A stretch of 6,678 nt of DNA from the NCBI GenBank assembly GCA_042219525.1, contig JBDGPU010000098.1:1-6678 (forward strand), given 5' to 3'. The translations under genes were made by a program, and so were the position numbers. This DNA is from JBDGPU01 sp042219525 (GTDB taxonomy: Archaea; Halobacteriota; Halobacteria; Halobacteriales; Haloferacaceae). The notes under the pieces are model-generated. The model was not told the DNA's origin. It was given only the letters and a program-made list of their open reading frames with translations, and made no database searches. Shown in pieces: positions 1-6,452 of this stretch; the first letter of the stretch is position 1, and the number at the start of each line of letters is the position of its first letter.

Positions 1-226
1 CCGCGCGGCGCGCCCCGCCCTCCCTCGCACGCGTTGCTCGCGCGCGCCACCGCAGACGTGCCGCGACCGACCACCAGCCGCCGCGCGCGACGCTCGGCTA
101 CCACTCCTGGGTGGGACTGAAAGGGGCAGCCGCTGAGCGGGACGCCCTGCGAAGTAAGCACCGCAATCCCGGCGAGCGACCGAACGGAGTGAGGGAGCGA
201 GCCGGGTGAGGAGCGCAGCGAGCAGC
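1..226. other. GC-rich intergenic flank, no gene seen
   Basis: None of the three forward frames gives a recognisable protein. One frame is open from base 3 to a stop at 207-209, but its product is Arg/Ala/Pro-rich with no family resemblance. No tRNA or rRNA is evident by eye. From about 171 to 226 the sequence consists of short, related purine-rich words (GAGCG, CGAGC, GGAGTGAGG) of a type often seen between haloarchaeal genes. The stretch around 101-140 includes GTGGGACTGAAAGGGG at 111-126, which I recall as a recurrent haloarchaeal intergenic motif but cannot verify here. A gene ending left of the window could reach into the first bases; nothing seen shows this. Confidence 0.6.
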
Positions 227-232
227 GCGACC
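201..232 (+). repeat. Left border of the inverted repeat pair (32 bp exact)
   Basis: This 32-base segment is repeated without mismatch, in inverted orientation, at 6647-6678. It is the outer edge of the left repeat array and joins directly to its first unit. Continuing inward, bases 201-270 match the reverse complement of 6610-6678 with one indel and one substitution. The right-hand copy reaches the last base of the window, so the true length of the inverted repeat is unknown and probably greater. Confidence 0.9.
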
Positions 233-463
233 GGCTCAGCGGCTGGGGCTTTCTGGGCATGCTGAGTGGTATCAGCAGCAACGATAACCGAACAAAATAC
301 GCAGAAGGCGACCGCCTCAGCGGCTGGGGCTTTCTGGGCATGTTGAGTGGTGTCGTCAGCGACGGTAGCCGACCAACCGAATACCGCGACCATCTAAGCG
401 GCTGGGCTTTCTGGGCATGCTAAGTGGTGTCGCTAGTGACAACGACCGTCAATCACACGAATT
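227..463 (+). repeat. Left tandem array, three units of about 80 bp
   Basis: Three copies of a 43-44 bp conserved core lie at 227-270, 308-351 and 386-428. Each is followed by a more variable tail of 34-37 bases; the last tail fades out near 463. Core-to-core spacing, measured at CTCAGC (235, 316, 394), is 81 and then 78 bases. Copy 2 differs from copy 1 in the inner core by one base. Copy 3 has two substitutions and has lost one G (GCTGGGCTT instead of GCTGGGGCTT). The tails are also related: all start with [AG]TC, and an AGC[AG]AC / AGYGAC block and an ACCGA block recur. This makes it a diverged tandem repeat, not a repeat-spacer array with unrelated spacers. The array ends about 40 bp before the mutS TATA-like box. 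Function not recognised. Confidence 0.93.
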
Positions 464-504
464 GTCCTAAAATCCCGTTTCCAAACCAGAATCGGTCCGT
501 GGCG

Positions 505-511
505 TTTATTT
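505..511 (+). promoter_or_regulatory. Putative TATA box for mutS
   Basis: The sequence TTTATTT is centred about 27 bases before the ATG at 535. That is the spacing expected when a haloarchaeal transcript starts at or next to its start codon (leaderless mRNA). There is no convincing Shine-Dalgarno sequence in front of the ATG, which fits. A second AT-rich word, CCTAAAATC at 466-474, is a weaker alternative that would give a leader of about 40 bases. Confidence 0.55.
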
Positions 512-534
512 CCGTCGGCCACCCGGTTCGGGAC

Positions 535-3402
535 ATGCCTACGGCGGATCACGAGACGGTCACGGGTCTGCCGCCCGGAATCGCGGCGGTCCGGGACGAC
601 CTCACGCCGATGCTCTCGCAGTACGCCGACCTGTGTGCCACCCACGAGGACGCGCTCGTCCTGTTCCAGGTCGGCGACTTCTACGAAGCCTTCTGCGAGG
701 CCGCGGAAGCGGTCGCCCGAATCTGCGAGGTGACACTTACCCAGCGCGAGGACTCGACCGGCGAGTACCCGATGGCGGGGATCCCCATCGACAACGCCGC
801 CTCCTACCTCGAATCGCTCCTCGACGAGGGGTTCCGCGTCGCGCTCGCCGACCAGGTCGAGGACGCCGAGCAGGCCTCCGGGCTCGTCGACCGCGCCGTG
901 ACGGAAGTGATCACGCCCGGAACCGTCGTCGACGACGAGCTGCTCAACTCCGGCACGACGAACTACGTCGCGGCCGTCGCCTGCGAATCAGGCGCCCGCA
1001 ATGGCGGCGGATCCGGAGCTGGCGATCGCTACGGGCTCGCCGCCGTCGACGTCGCCACCGGCGAGTGTCTGGTGACCGACGGCGACAGAGCAACCATCGC
1101 CGAGGAGCTGGAGCGCGTCGACCCCGCGGAGCTGCTGACCGGCCCGGAGACGGACCCCTTCACGCCGGCCGACGCCGAAACCGGCTGGATGGAGTCGTCG
1201 ATGGCGGGCGACGTCTTCGAGCGCCACGCCGCCGTCGAGCGCCTCGAACCGTACGTCGCCGCGCCGGAGAATCGCTTCGGGAGCGAGGCGGAACTCCGGG
1301 CCGCCGGCGCCGTGCTGGCCTACGCCGAATACACGCAGGGCGACGATGGACCGCTGGAGTACGTCGCGCGGATCCGACGGTACGACCCCCGGGAGCACCT
1401 CCGGCTGGACGCGACCGCCCAGCACAGCCTCGAACTGTTCGAGAACCGGGGGCTCGGCGCGAGCGCGACGCTGTTCGACACGCTCGACGAGACGTCCTGC
1501 GCGCTCGGCCGGCGCTGCCTGGAGCGCTGGCTCCGGCGGCCGCTCGTCGACCCCGAGGGGATCCGGTCGCGACACGACGCCGTCGAGGAACTCACGGACC
1601 GGGCGTTCGCCCGCGACGCTATCACGGATCACCTCTCGGCCGCCTACGACCTCGAACGGCTGGTCGGGCGGATCTCGCGAGGTCGGGCGAACGCGCGCGA
1701 TCTCCGGAGCCTCCACGCGACGCTCGCGGTCGTGCCCGAGATTCGCGACGCGCTGGTGCCGGACGGGGCGGAGGGCGGCGATGGCGATGGCAACGGCGGC
1801 GACGCCACCGCGGAACCGCACTCCGACCACCTCACCGAACTCGCGGACGGCCTCGACACCCTCGCGGAGGTCCGGGACCTGCTCGACCGCGCCATCGTCG
1901 TCGACCCGCCTCAGGAGATCACCGAGGGCGGGGTCATCCGTGAGGGCTTCGACGCCGAGCTCGACGACCTGCGAGCGAGCGAGCGCGAGGGGCGCGAGTG
2001 GATCGCCGACCTGGAGGCCCGCGAGCGCGAGCGCACGGGCATCGACTCCCTGAAAGTCGGCCACACGCAGGTCCACGGCTACTACATCGAGGTGACGGAC
2101 GCGAACCTCGACAGCGTGCCCGACGACTACCACCGCCGCCAGACGCTGAAGAACTCGGAGCGCTACTACACCCCGGAGCTGAAGGAGCGCGAGGACGAGA
2201 TCGTCGGCGCGGCCGAGCGCGCGGACGCGCTGGAGTACGAGCTGTTCACCGAGGTCCGCGACCGCGTCGCCGACGAAACCGAGCGCATCCAGGCGCTCGC
2301 CGACGCGCTCGCCGAACTCGACGCGCTCTGCTCGCTCGCGACGGTCGCCGTCGACCGCGATTACGTGCATCCAGAGCTGGTCGACCCGGAAACCGCAGAT
2401 GCAACCGACGCCACCGACGCCGCCGGCATTCGGATCGAGGCCGGCCGCCACCCGGTCGTCGAGCGCCGGGGCGAGTTCGTCCCGAACGACGCCGACCTCC
2501 CGCGGGGCAGCGTCGCGGTCGTCACCGGGCCGAACATGAGCGGGAAATCGACGTACATGCGCTCAGTCGCGCTCGCGGTCGTTCTCGCGCAAATCGGGAG
2601 CTTCGTCCCGGCCCGGAGCGCGACCCTGCCGGTCCTCGACCGCGTGTTCACCCGCGTCGGCGCCTCCGACGACATCGCCGGCGGGCAGTCGACGTTCATG
2701 CGCGAGATGAGCGAGCTGACGGAGATCCTCCACGACGCCTCGCCGAACTCGCTGGTCCTCCTCGACGAGGTCGGACGGGGCACCTCGACGGCCGACGGCC
2801 GCGCCATCGCCCGGGCCGCCGCGGAGTTCCTCCACGACGAACTCGGCGCGACGACGCTCTTTGCGACCCACTACCACGACCTCACGGACCTCGCGACCGA
2901 GCGCGAGCGCGTGTTCAACCTCCACTTCACGGCGACGAAGGACGACGGCGACGTGACGTTCCTCCACCGCGTTGCCGAGGGCGCCGCCTCCTCCTCCTAC
3001 GGCGTAGAGGTTGCCGAGCTGGCAGGGGTCCCACCGGCCGTGGTCGAGCGCTCGCGCGAGCTGGTCGAGGACGGAATTGGTGACGAGGGAGCAGGTGACT
3101 CCAGCGACGAACCGGCGTCGACGGACGAGTCGCGGGCAACCGAACGCGAACCGGACGCGACGCTGGCGGATTTCGCCGGCGGCGATGGGGTAGGGGAACC
3201 GGTCACCGCTGACGGGTCCGGCGGGGCGTCGCAGCACCGAAGTGAGGCTACCGAGCCCGACGTCGGAGACGACGCTTCCGAGCTCAGTGAGTCGGCAGCG
3301 GCTGCCGAGGTCGCCGAAGTGCTTGAGGACCTGGAGCTCGCGACGATGACGCCCATCGAGGCGTTGAACACGCTCCACGACCTACAGGACGACCTCACGT
3401 GA
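535..3402 (+). CDS. mutS: DNA mismatch repair protein MutS
   Basis: This 955-residue protein is a full MutS: it recognises mispaired or looped-out bases as a dimeric clamp on DNA and switches state by ATP binding. The N-terminal domain carries the mismatch-reading Phe-Tyr-Glu (GDFYE, F49 and E51), preceded by LTPMLSQY. The connector domain follows (about 140-290), then the lever and clamp region containing TLKNSERYYTPELKERE (about 539-555). The ATPase has Walker A GPNMSGKST (665-673, Lys671), signature GGQSTFMREM (716-725), Walker B LLDE (742-745) followed by VGRGTSTADG, and the ATHYHD histidine H779. A disordered acidic linker (about 846-918) precedes a conserved C-terminal helix ending TPIEALNTLHDLQDDL. 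Glycine-rich loops near 155-165 and 409-430 look like haloarchaeal insertions. I chose the ATG at 535 because a TATA-like box lies 27 bases upstream; an upstream in-frame GTG at 424 lies inside the repeat array and would add 37 residues unlike MutS. No mutL is visible in the window. Confidence 0.97.
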   Translation: MPTADHETVTGLPPGIAAVRDDLTPMLSQYADLCATHEDALVLFQVGDFYEAFCEAAEAVARICEVTLTQREDSTGEYPMAGIPIDNAASYLESLLDEGFRVALADQVEDAEQASGLVDRAVTEVITPGTVVDDELLNSGTTNYVAAVACESGARNGGGSGAGDRYGLAAVDVATGECLVTDGDRATIAEELERVDPAELLTGPETDPFTPADAETGWMESSMAGDVFERHAAVERLEPYVAAPENRFGSEAELRAAGAVLAYAEYTQGDDGPLEYVARIRRYDPREHLRLDATAQHSLELFENRGLGASATLFDTLDETSCALGRRCLERWLRRPLVDPEGIRSRHDAVEELTDRAFARDAITDHLSAAYDLERLVGRISRGRANARDLRSLHATLAVVPEIRDALVPDGAEGGDGDGNGGDATAEPHSDHLTELADGLDTLAEVRDLLDRAIVVDPPQEITEGGVIREGFDAELDDLRASEREGREWIADLEARERERTGIDSLKVGHTQVHGYYIEVTDANLDSVPDDYHRRQTLKNSERYYTPELKEREDEIVGAAERADALEYELFTEVRDRVADETERIQALADALAELDALCSLATVAVDRDYVHPELVDPETADATDATDAAGIRIEAGRHPVVERRGEFVPNDADLPRGSVAVVTGPNMSGKSTYMRSVALAVVLAQIGSFVPARSATLPVLDRVFTRVGASDDIAGGQSTFMREMSELTEILHDASPNSLVLLDEVGRGTSTADGRAIARAAAEFLHDELGATTLFATHYHDLTDLATERERVFNLHFTATKDDGDVTFLHRVAEGAASSSYGVEVAELAGVPPAVVERSRELVEDGIGDEGAGDSSDEPASTDESRATEREPDATLADFAGGDGVGEPVTADGSGGASQHRSEATEPDVGDDASELSESAAAAEVAEVLEDLELATMTPIEALNTLHDLQDDLT

Positions 3403-3445
3403 GTATCCCACCTGCGAGAAGCGTCGACCTGCCGGAGAGCCCCCG

Positions 3446-3766
3446 TTACCAGTCCTTACAGTCCGCACAGACGTAGTCGCCGTCACATTTCCAGCGGCGC
3501 TCGACTTCCGTGTCGCAGCGTTCGCACGCGATGCCGTCGGTGTCCCAGGTCGCCGTGATCGACGGCGGTTCGACGGCGACGTCGCTTGGCTCATCCGTCG
3601 GCTCGTCCGCGACCTCGTCGGTCGCCTCCTCGGCAACTTCCTCGGCCGATTCGTCGGGACTCTCGTCGCTCGTGTCGGCAACCTCGTCGCTCGCTTCGTC
3701 GGCCACGTCGTCATCGTCGGACGCGCTCGCGCCGACGAAGTCGTCGAGCGAACGGTCCTCGGGCAT
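3446..3766 (-). CDS. Small acidic zinc-ribbon protein, function unknown
   Basis: This 106-residue protein has two parts. After a short start motif (SLDDFVG, residues 6-12), residues 17-61 are a low-complexity acidic stretch built from variants of DEVAD and AEEVAEE, probably disordered. Residues 73-106 form a compact zinc-ribbon-like module: CERC (C81, C84), then C94, then CADC (C100, C103), ending KDW. Four of these five cysteines could bind one zinc; the CxxC pairs C81/C84 and C100/C103 are the likeliest ligands. The ATG overlaps the lysS stop by one base (TAATG), so it is almost certainly translated from the pyrH-lysS message. It ends 43 bp from the convergent mutS stop. I do not recognise a named family with certainty. 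Zinc ribbons of this size in archaea often bind nucleic acid or proteins, but a link to translation is only suggested by the operon. Confidence 0.87.
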   Translation of the reverse strand: MPEDRSLDDFVGASASDDDDVADEASDEVADTSDESPDESAEEVAEEATDEVADEPTDEPSDVAVEPPSITATWDTDGIACERCDTEVERRWKCDGDYVCADCKDW

Positions 3767-5499
3767 TATGCCTCCCGTCGCAGGCGCTGGACGACGAACT
3801 CCTGTTCGAGCTCGCCGAGGAACTCGCCGAGCCGGGGCCCCTGCGTCTCGTCGAAGAAGAGCCGGTAGCCGGCCTCGAAGAAGTCCGAGACCTCGATGTC
3901 GTGGCGCTGGGCCGTCTCGTACATCTCGCCCTGGATCGCCTCGCCGTCGTGGCACTCGGCGACGAAGTCGGCGAGCTCGTCGAGCGCGGCGGCGACGTCC
4001 TCGTCGAGGTCGACGTCCGGGAGTTCGGTCTGGAGCCGGTAGTTGTACTCGTTGTCCATGCGCTCGGCCCAGTTGCGGGCCTTCTCGACGCGCTTGAGGG
4101 CGTCCTCGATGGCCCACTTCGGGGTGTCCTCGTCGAAGTGGCCCTCGTCGCGGGCGAGCTGCTCGCGGAAGTCCTCGTCCTCGACCATCCCGAGGACGGC
4201 CGCGAAGGTGTAGGGGAGCCGGACGCGGCCCTCCCTTGGCTCATCCACAGGGCGGGACTCCGTCCCGCTGGCAGCCGGGCCCTGCCCGGCGACGACGAAG
4301 GGGTACGCGCGATCGGCGAAGCGAGTCAGCTCCTCCTCGTCGACGTCGCCGAAGTAGGCGCGCTCGAAGCGGTCGAAGTCGTCGACCAGCTGGTCGAGGC
4401 GTTCGAGGTCGAGGTCGCGGGCCTTCTTCGGGTGGAGCGCGAAGAAGTACCGGAGCACCTCGGGCTCGAGCAGTTCGAGGATCTCCGGGACGGTGACGAT
4501 GTTGCCGGCGGACGACGAGAGGGCTTCGCCGTTGAGCGTGAACCACTCGTACACCATCGGGACCGGGGGCTCGATGCCGAGGACGTTGCGTGCGATGTCG
4601 ACGCCGGAGGGCCACGAGCCCTCGGCGTGATCCTTCCCGAAGGGCTCGAAGTCGACGCCGAGCACCTGCCACTGGCCGGGCCACTCGAAGCGCCACGGGA
4701 GCTTCCCCTCGTGGAACGTCGCGGTGCCCTGGTGGCCGCAGCCCTCGATGACGTTGTCGCCGGCCTCGAGCCCGGAGCACTCGTAGTCGACGGTGCCGTT
4801 CTCGACGTCGACGTCAGTGACCGTCTCGGTGACGATGCCGCACTCCTCGCAAATGGGGTTGAAGGGGACGTACGTCTCGTCGACCTTGTCCTGGTACTGG
4901 CCGAGCACGGCCTGGGAGGTGTCGAGGTCCGCGAGCGCCTGCTCGATGACGGGGTCGAAGGTACCGTCCTCGTACAGCTCGGTGTTCGAGACCATCTCGA
5001 CGGGGATCCCGAGCCGATCGGCGTCGGTCTTGAGGAGGTCGGCGAAGTGGGCCGCGTACGACTCCGTCTCGGCGAAGGGGTCGGGAATCTCGGTGTAGGG
5101 CTTGCCCAGGTTGCGGCCGAGCGCGCCGGCGTCGACCTCGCCGAGGCCGACGATGTTGCCGTCGGGGTCCGCGAGCTTGCGCGGGACCTTCCGGAGCGGG
5201 TCGCGGTCGTCGGAGGTGAACACCTGCCGCACGTCGTGGCCGCGCTCGCGGAGGACCTCGGCGACGAAGTAACCGCGAATGATCTCGTTGAAATTGCCGA
5301 GGTGAGCCACGCCGGAGGGCGAGACGCCGCCCTTGATGACGATGGGTTCCTCGGGGTCGCGCTCCTCGACGCGGTCGGCGACCTCGTCGGCCCAGAACGC
5401 GTGGTACTCGTCGCTAGCTTCCTCGCCCTCGGAGTCGGAGAGGATGTGCGGCGAGTCGGCGTCGACACTGCCCGTCTGGTTCGCGTTCTCGGAGCTCAT
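3766..5499 (-). CDS. lysS: Lysyl-tRNA synthetase, class I
   Basis: This 577-residue enzyme charges tRNA-Lys with lysine in the cytoplasm. It is the class I type found in most archaea, unrelated in fold to the class II enzyme of most bacteria and eukaryotes. The HIGH-type ATP-binding motif is PSGVAHLGN (61-69). The KMSKS-type loop is ALSSSAGN (326-333), lacking the first lysine of the textbook motif. A cysteine cluster CEEC (217-220), C241 and C254 fits the inserted zinc-binding module of this family. The C-terminal part is helical, as expected for the anticodon-binding cage domain, ending FVVQRLRREA. The start overlaps the pyrH stop in ATGA (5496-5499), and the stop overlaps the next gene by one base, so it is the middle gene of a coupled operon. 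Residues 404-416 are encoded by two adjacent DNA hairpins and look like an insertion relative to the surrounding conserved sequence (see separate entry). Confidence 0.97.
   Translation of the reverse strand: MSSENANQTGSVDADSPHILSDSEGEEASDEYHAFWADEVADRVEERDPEEPIVIKGGVSPSGVAHLGNFNEIIRGYFVAEVLRERGHDVRQVFTSDDRDPLRKVPRKLADPDGNIVGLGEVDAGALGRNLGKPYTEIPDPFAETESYAAHFADLLKTDADRLGIPVEMVSNTELYEDGTFDPVIEQALADLDTSQAVLGQYQDKVDETYVPFNPICEECGIVTETVTDVDVENGTVDYECSGLEAGDNVIEGCGHQGTATFHEGKLPWRFEWPGQWQVLGVDFEPFGKDHAEGSWPSGVDIARNVLGIEPPVPMVYEWFTLNGEALSSSAGNIVTVPEILELLEPEVLRYFFALHPKKARDLDLERLDQLVDDFDRFERAYFGDVDEEELTRFADRAYPFVVAGQGPAASGTESRPVDEPREGRVRLPYTFAAVLGMVEDEDFREQLARDEGHFDEDTPKWAIEDALKRVEKARNWAERMDNEYNYRLQTELPDVDLDEDVAAALDELADFVAECHDGEAIQGEMYETAQRHDIEVSDFFEAGYRLFFDETQGPRLGEFLGELEQEFVVQRLRREA
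4252..4290. repeat. Two adjacent perfect hairpins inside lysS
   Basis: Hairpin 1 has arms GCGGGAC (4252-4258) and GTCCCGC (4262-4268) around a 3-base loop. Hairpin 2 has arms GCCGGGC (4274-4280) and GCCCGGC (4284-4290), also with a 3-base loop. Five bases separate them. On the coding strand they encode residues 404-416 of LysRS (AGQGPAASGTESR), followed by PVDEPREG, before the conserved-looking RVRLPYTFAAVLG. The matching geometry of the two stems suggests a small palindromic element inserted in frame and tolerated in a surface loop; that origin is inference. Confidence 0.75.
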
Positions 5500-6215
5500 T
5501 CTCCCTGCGCCCAGTAGGTCGGTTCGCCCGTGCCGCCGGGGACGATGTCGGTCCCGCTGTGCTCGCCGTGGAGGACGGCATCGACGAGGACCGAGGGTTT
5601 GGTCCCGTCGAGGACGATGGAGCGCAGCCCCGCGCGGTCGATCAGCTTCGCCGCGAGAAGGTCGACCGGCGCTGAGGCGCCCGCGTCCCGGCTCATCGGG
5701 ACGACGATGTCGACGAGCTCCGTCGGCGTGAGCTGCTCGTACTTCTCGGCCTCGGGGTCGACGTTCGGGTCGGCCGTGTAGACGCCGTCGGCGCTCGTCG
5801 CGTAGACGAGCAGGTCGGCGTCGACGGACTCCGCGAAGCCGGCGGCGACGGCGTCGGTCGTCTGGCCCGGCATGACGCCGCCCATCACCGACACCTCGTC
5901 GCGGCGGAGCGCCTGCGCGGCCTCGTCGTAGTCCGTCGCGGGCGACAGCGTCGCGCGCTGGCCCAGCGCCGCGATCAGCAGCCGGGCGTTCAGGCGCGTC
6001 GTCCCGATGCCCAGCTGGTCGAGCTGGACCTCGTTCGCGCCCAGCTCGCGGGCGGCACCGATGTAGTCGCGCGCGACGCCACCCCCGCCGACGACGACGC
6101 CGATTTCACACCCCTCGTCGGCCAACCGTCGGATAGCGTCGGCGTGAGCTGCGACCCGGTCCGCGTCGAGGTCGGGCGCGAGCACGCTCCCGCCGATAGA
6201 AACGACGACTCTCAT
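5496..6215 (-). CDS. pyrH: Uridylate kinase (UMP kinase), archaeal type
   Basis: This 239-residue protein belongs to the amino-acid-kinase fold family and phosphorylates UMP to UDP with ATP, a step needed for all pyrimidine nucleotides; family members are usually hexamers. Visible motifs are the N-terminal strand and glycine turn VVVSIGGSVL (3-12), the glycine-rich loop VVVGGGGVARDYI (40-52), GVMPGQTTDAVAA (113-125) in the nucleotide/UMP site, and YATSADGVYTADPN (138-151), the ATP-side signature of the fold. DLLAAKLI (185-192) lies in the C-terminal region. The length matches archaeal UMP kinases. The ATG at 6215 is preceded by TATA-like words but no clear Shine-Dalgarno, so the message is probably leaderless or nearly so. 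It is the first gene of the pyrH-lysS-zinc-ribbon operon, and its TGA overlaps the lysS ATG by 4 bases. Confidence 0.96.
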   Translation of the reverse strand: MRVVVSIGGSVLAPDLDADRVAAHADAIRRLADEGCEIGVVVGGGGVARDYIGAARELGANEVQLDQLGIGTTRLNARLLIAALGQRATLSPATDYDEAAQALRRDEVSVMGGVMPGQTTDAVAAGFAESVDADLLVYATSADGVYTADPNVDPEAEKYEQLTPTELVDIVVPMSRDAGASAPVDLLAAKLIDRAGLRSIVLDGTKPSVLVDAVLHGEHSGTDIVPGGTGEPTYWAQGE

Positions 6216-6240
6216 TGCTGCTTGCTACCCTTGTCGGACT

Positions 6241-6257
6241 CTTAAGCATTATTAAGA
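6241..6257 (-). promoter_or_regulatory. Putative promoter of the pyrH operon
   Basis: Read on the - strand, TTCTTAATAATGCTTAAG precedes the pyrH ATG. The CTTAAG word (6246-6241) is centred 28 bases upstream of the ATG, the spacing for a leaderless start. The CTTAAT word (6256-6251) is centred about 38 bases upstream and would give a leader of about 11 bases. Either could be the TATA element. The local AT content stands out sharply from the GC-rich genes. Confidence 0.5.
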
Positions 6258-6452
6258 AGCCCCCGTAGCGAATTCTGCAGTGGCTTGATCGCTCGTTTTG
6301 ATGGCCAAGTGTCGCCGGCTTACTGCTCGTGTTGTTACCGGCCGCAATCGGCCTCAGACAGAGTCTCCATAATGCTCCCGCGCTGAATCGGCTCAATTGT
6401 TCGGGTTCCGGCCGACAGTGATTGCGGTTGTTCGGTAATCGTCGCTGGCGAC
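6258..6452. other. Non-coding stretch between the pyrH promoter and the right array
   Basis: This region is clearly lower in GC than the genes. Minus-strand open frames cross it from within the repeat array, but they have no family resemblance, overlap pyrH out of frame or start inside repeat units, and are most likely chance. Its right-hand end (about 6420-6452) is the tail of the innermost repeat unit, including the palindrome-like GTCGCTGGCGAC at 6441-6452. I see no RNA gene. Confidence 0.55.

Noticed and set aside
259..423. Small + strand ORF starting at the ATG in the first core and ending at TAA 421-423
   Set aside because: It consists wholly of repeat units, is frameshifted in the third copy, and has no ribosome-binding site or promoter of its own. 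It is noted as a possible coding relic, not called as a gene.
227..428. CRISPR-like geometry: 43-44 bp repeats with 34-37 bp spacers on both sides
   Set aside because: The intervening tails are related to each other, the repeat copies diverge and carry indels, and the arrays have only three units. There are no cas genes in the window. It is a diverged tandem repeat.
988..2451. Long - strand open frame opposite mutS
   Set aside because: It is an antisense shadow of a well-supported MutS gene, with low-complexity Val/Arg/Gly/Asp composition and no domain.
3403..3445. Terminator between convergent mutS and the zinc-ribbon gene
   Set aside because: The 43-bp gap has no T-run on either strand and no strong hairpin that I can see, so no terminator is called.
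4500..4523. LysRS KMSKS loop lacks its first lysine (ALSSSAGN)
   Set aside because: I considered an inactive enzyme, but the serine-rich loop and GN ending look like normal variation in archaeal class I LysRS, and the HIGH motif and cysteines are intact.
3586..5517. Very long + strand open frame (643 codons) opposite lysS
   Set aside because: Its product is a Leu/Val/Glu/Asp-rich mirror of the lysS codons, typical of antisense frames in high-GC genes. lysS has clear family motifs on the other strand.
6315..6400. Possible fourth, very degenerate repeat unit next to the right array
   Set aside because: On the - strand TTCAGCG, GGGAGC, TCTGAGG and GGTAACAAC resemble parts of the unit, but its spacing to the next unit is 104 bases instead of 78 and the similarity is too weak to separate from chance.
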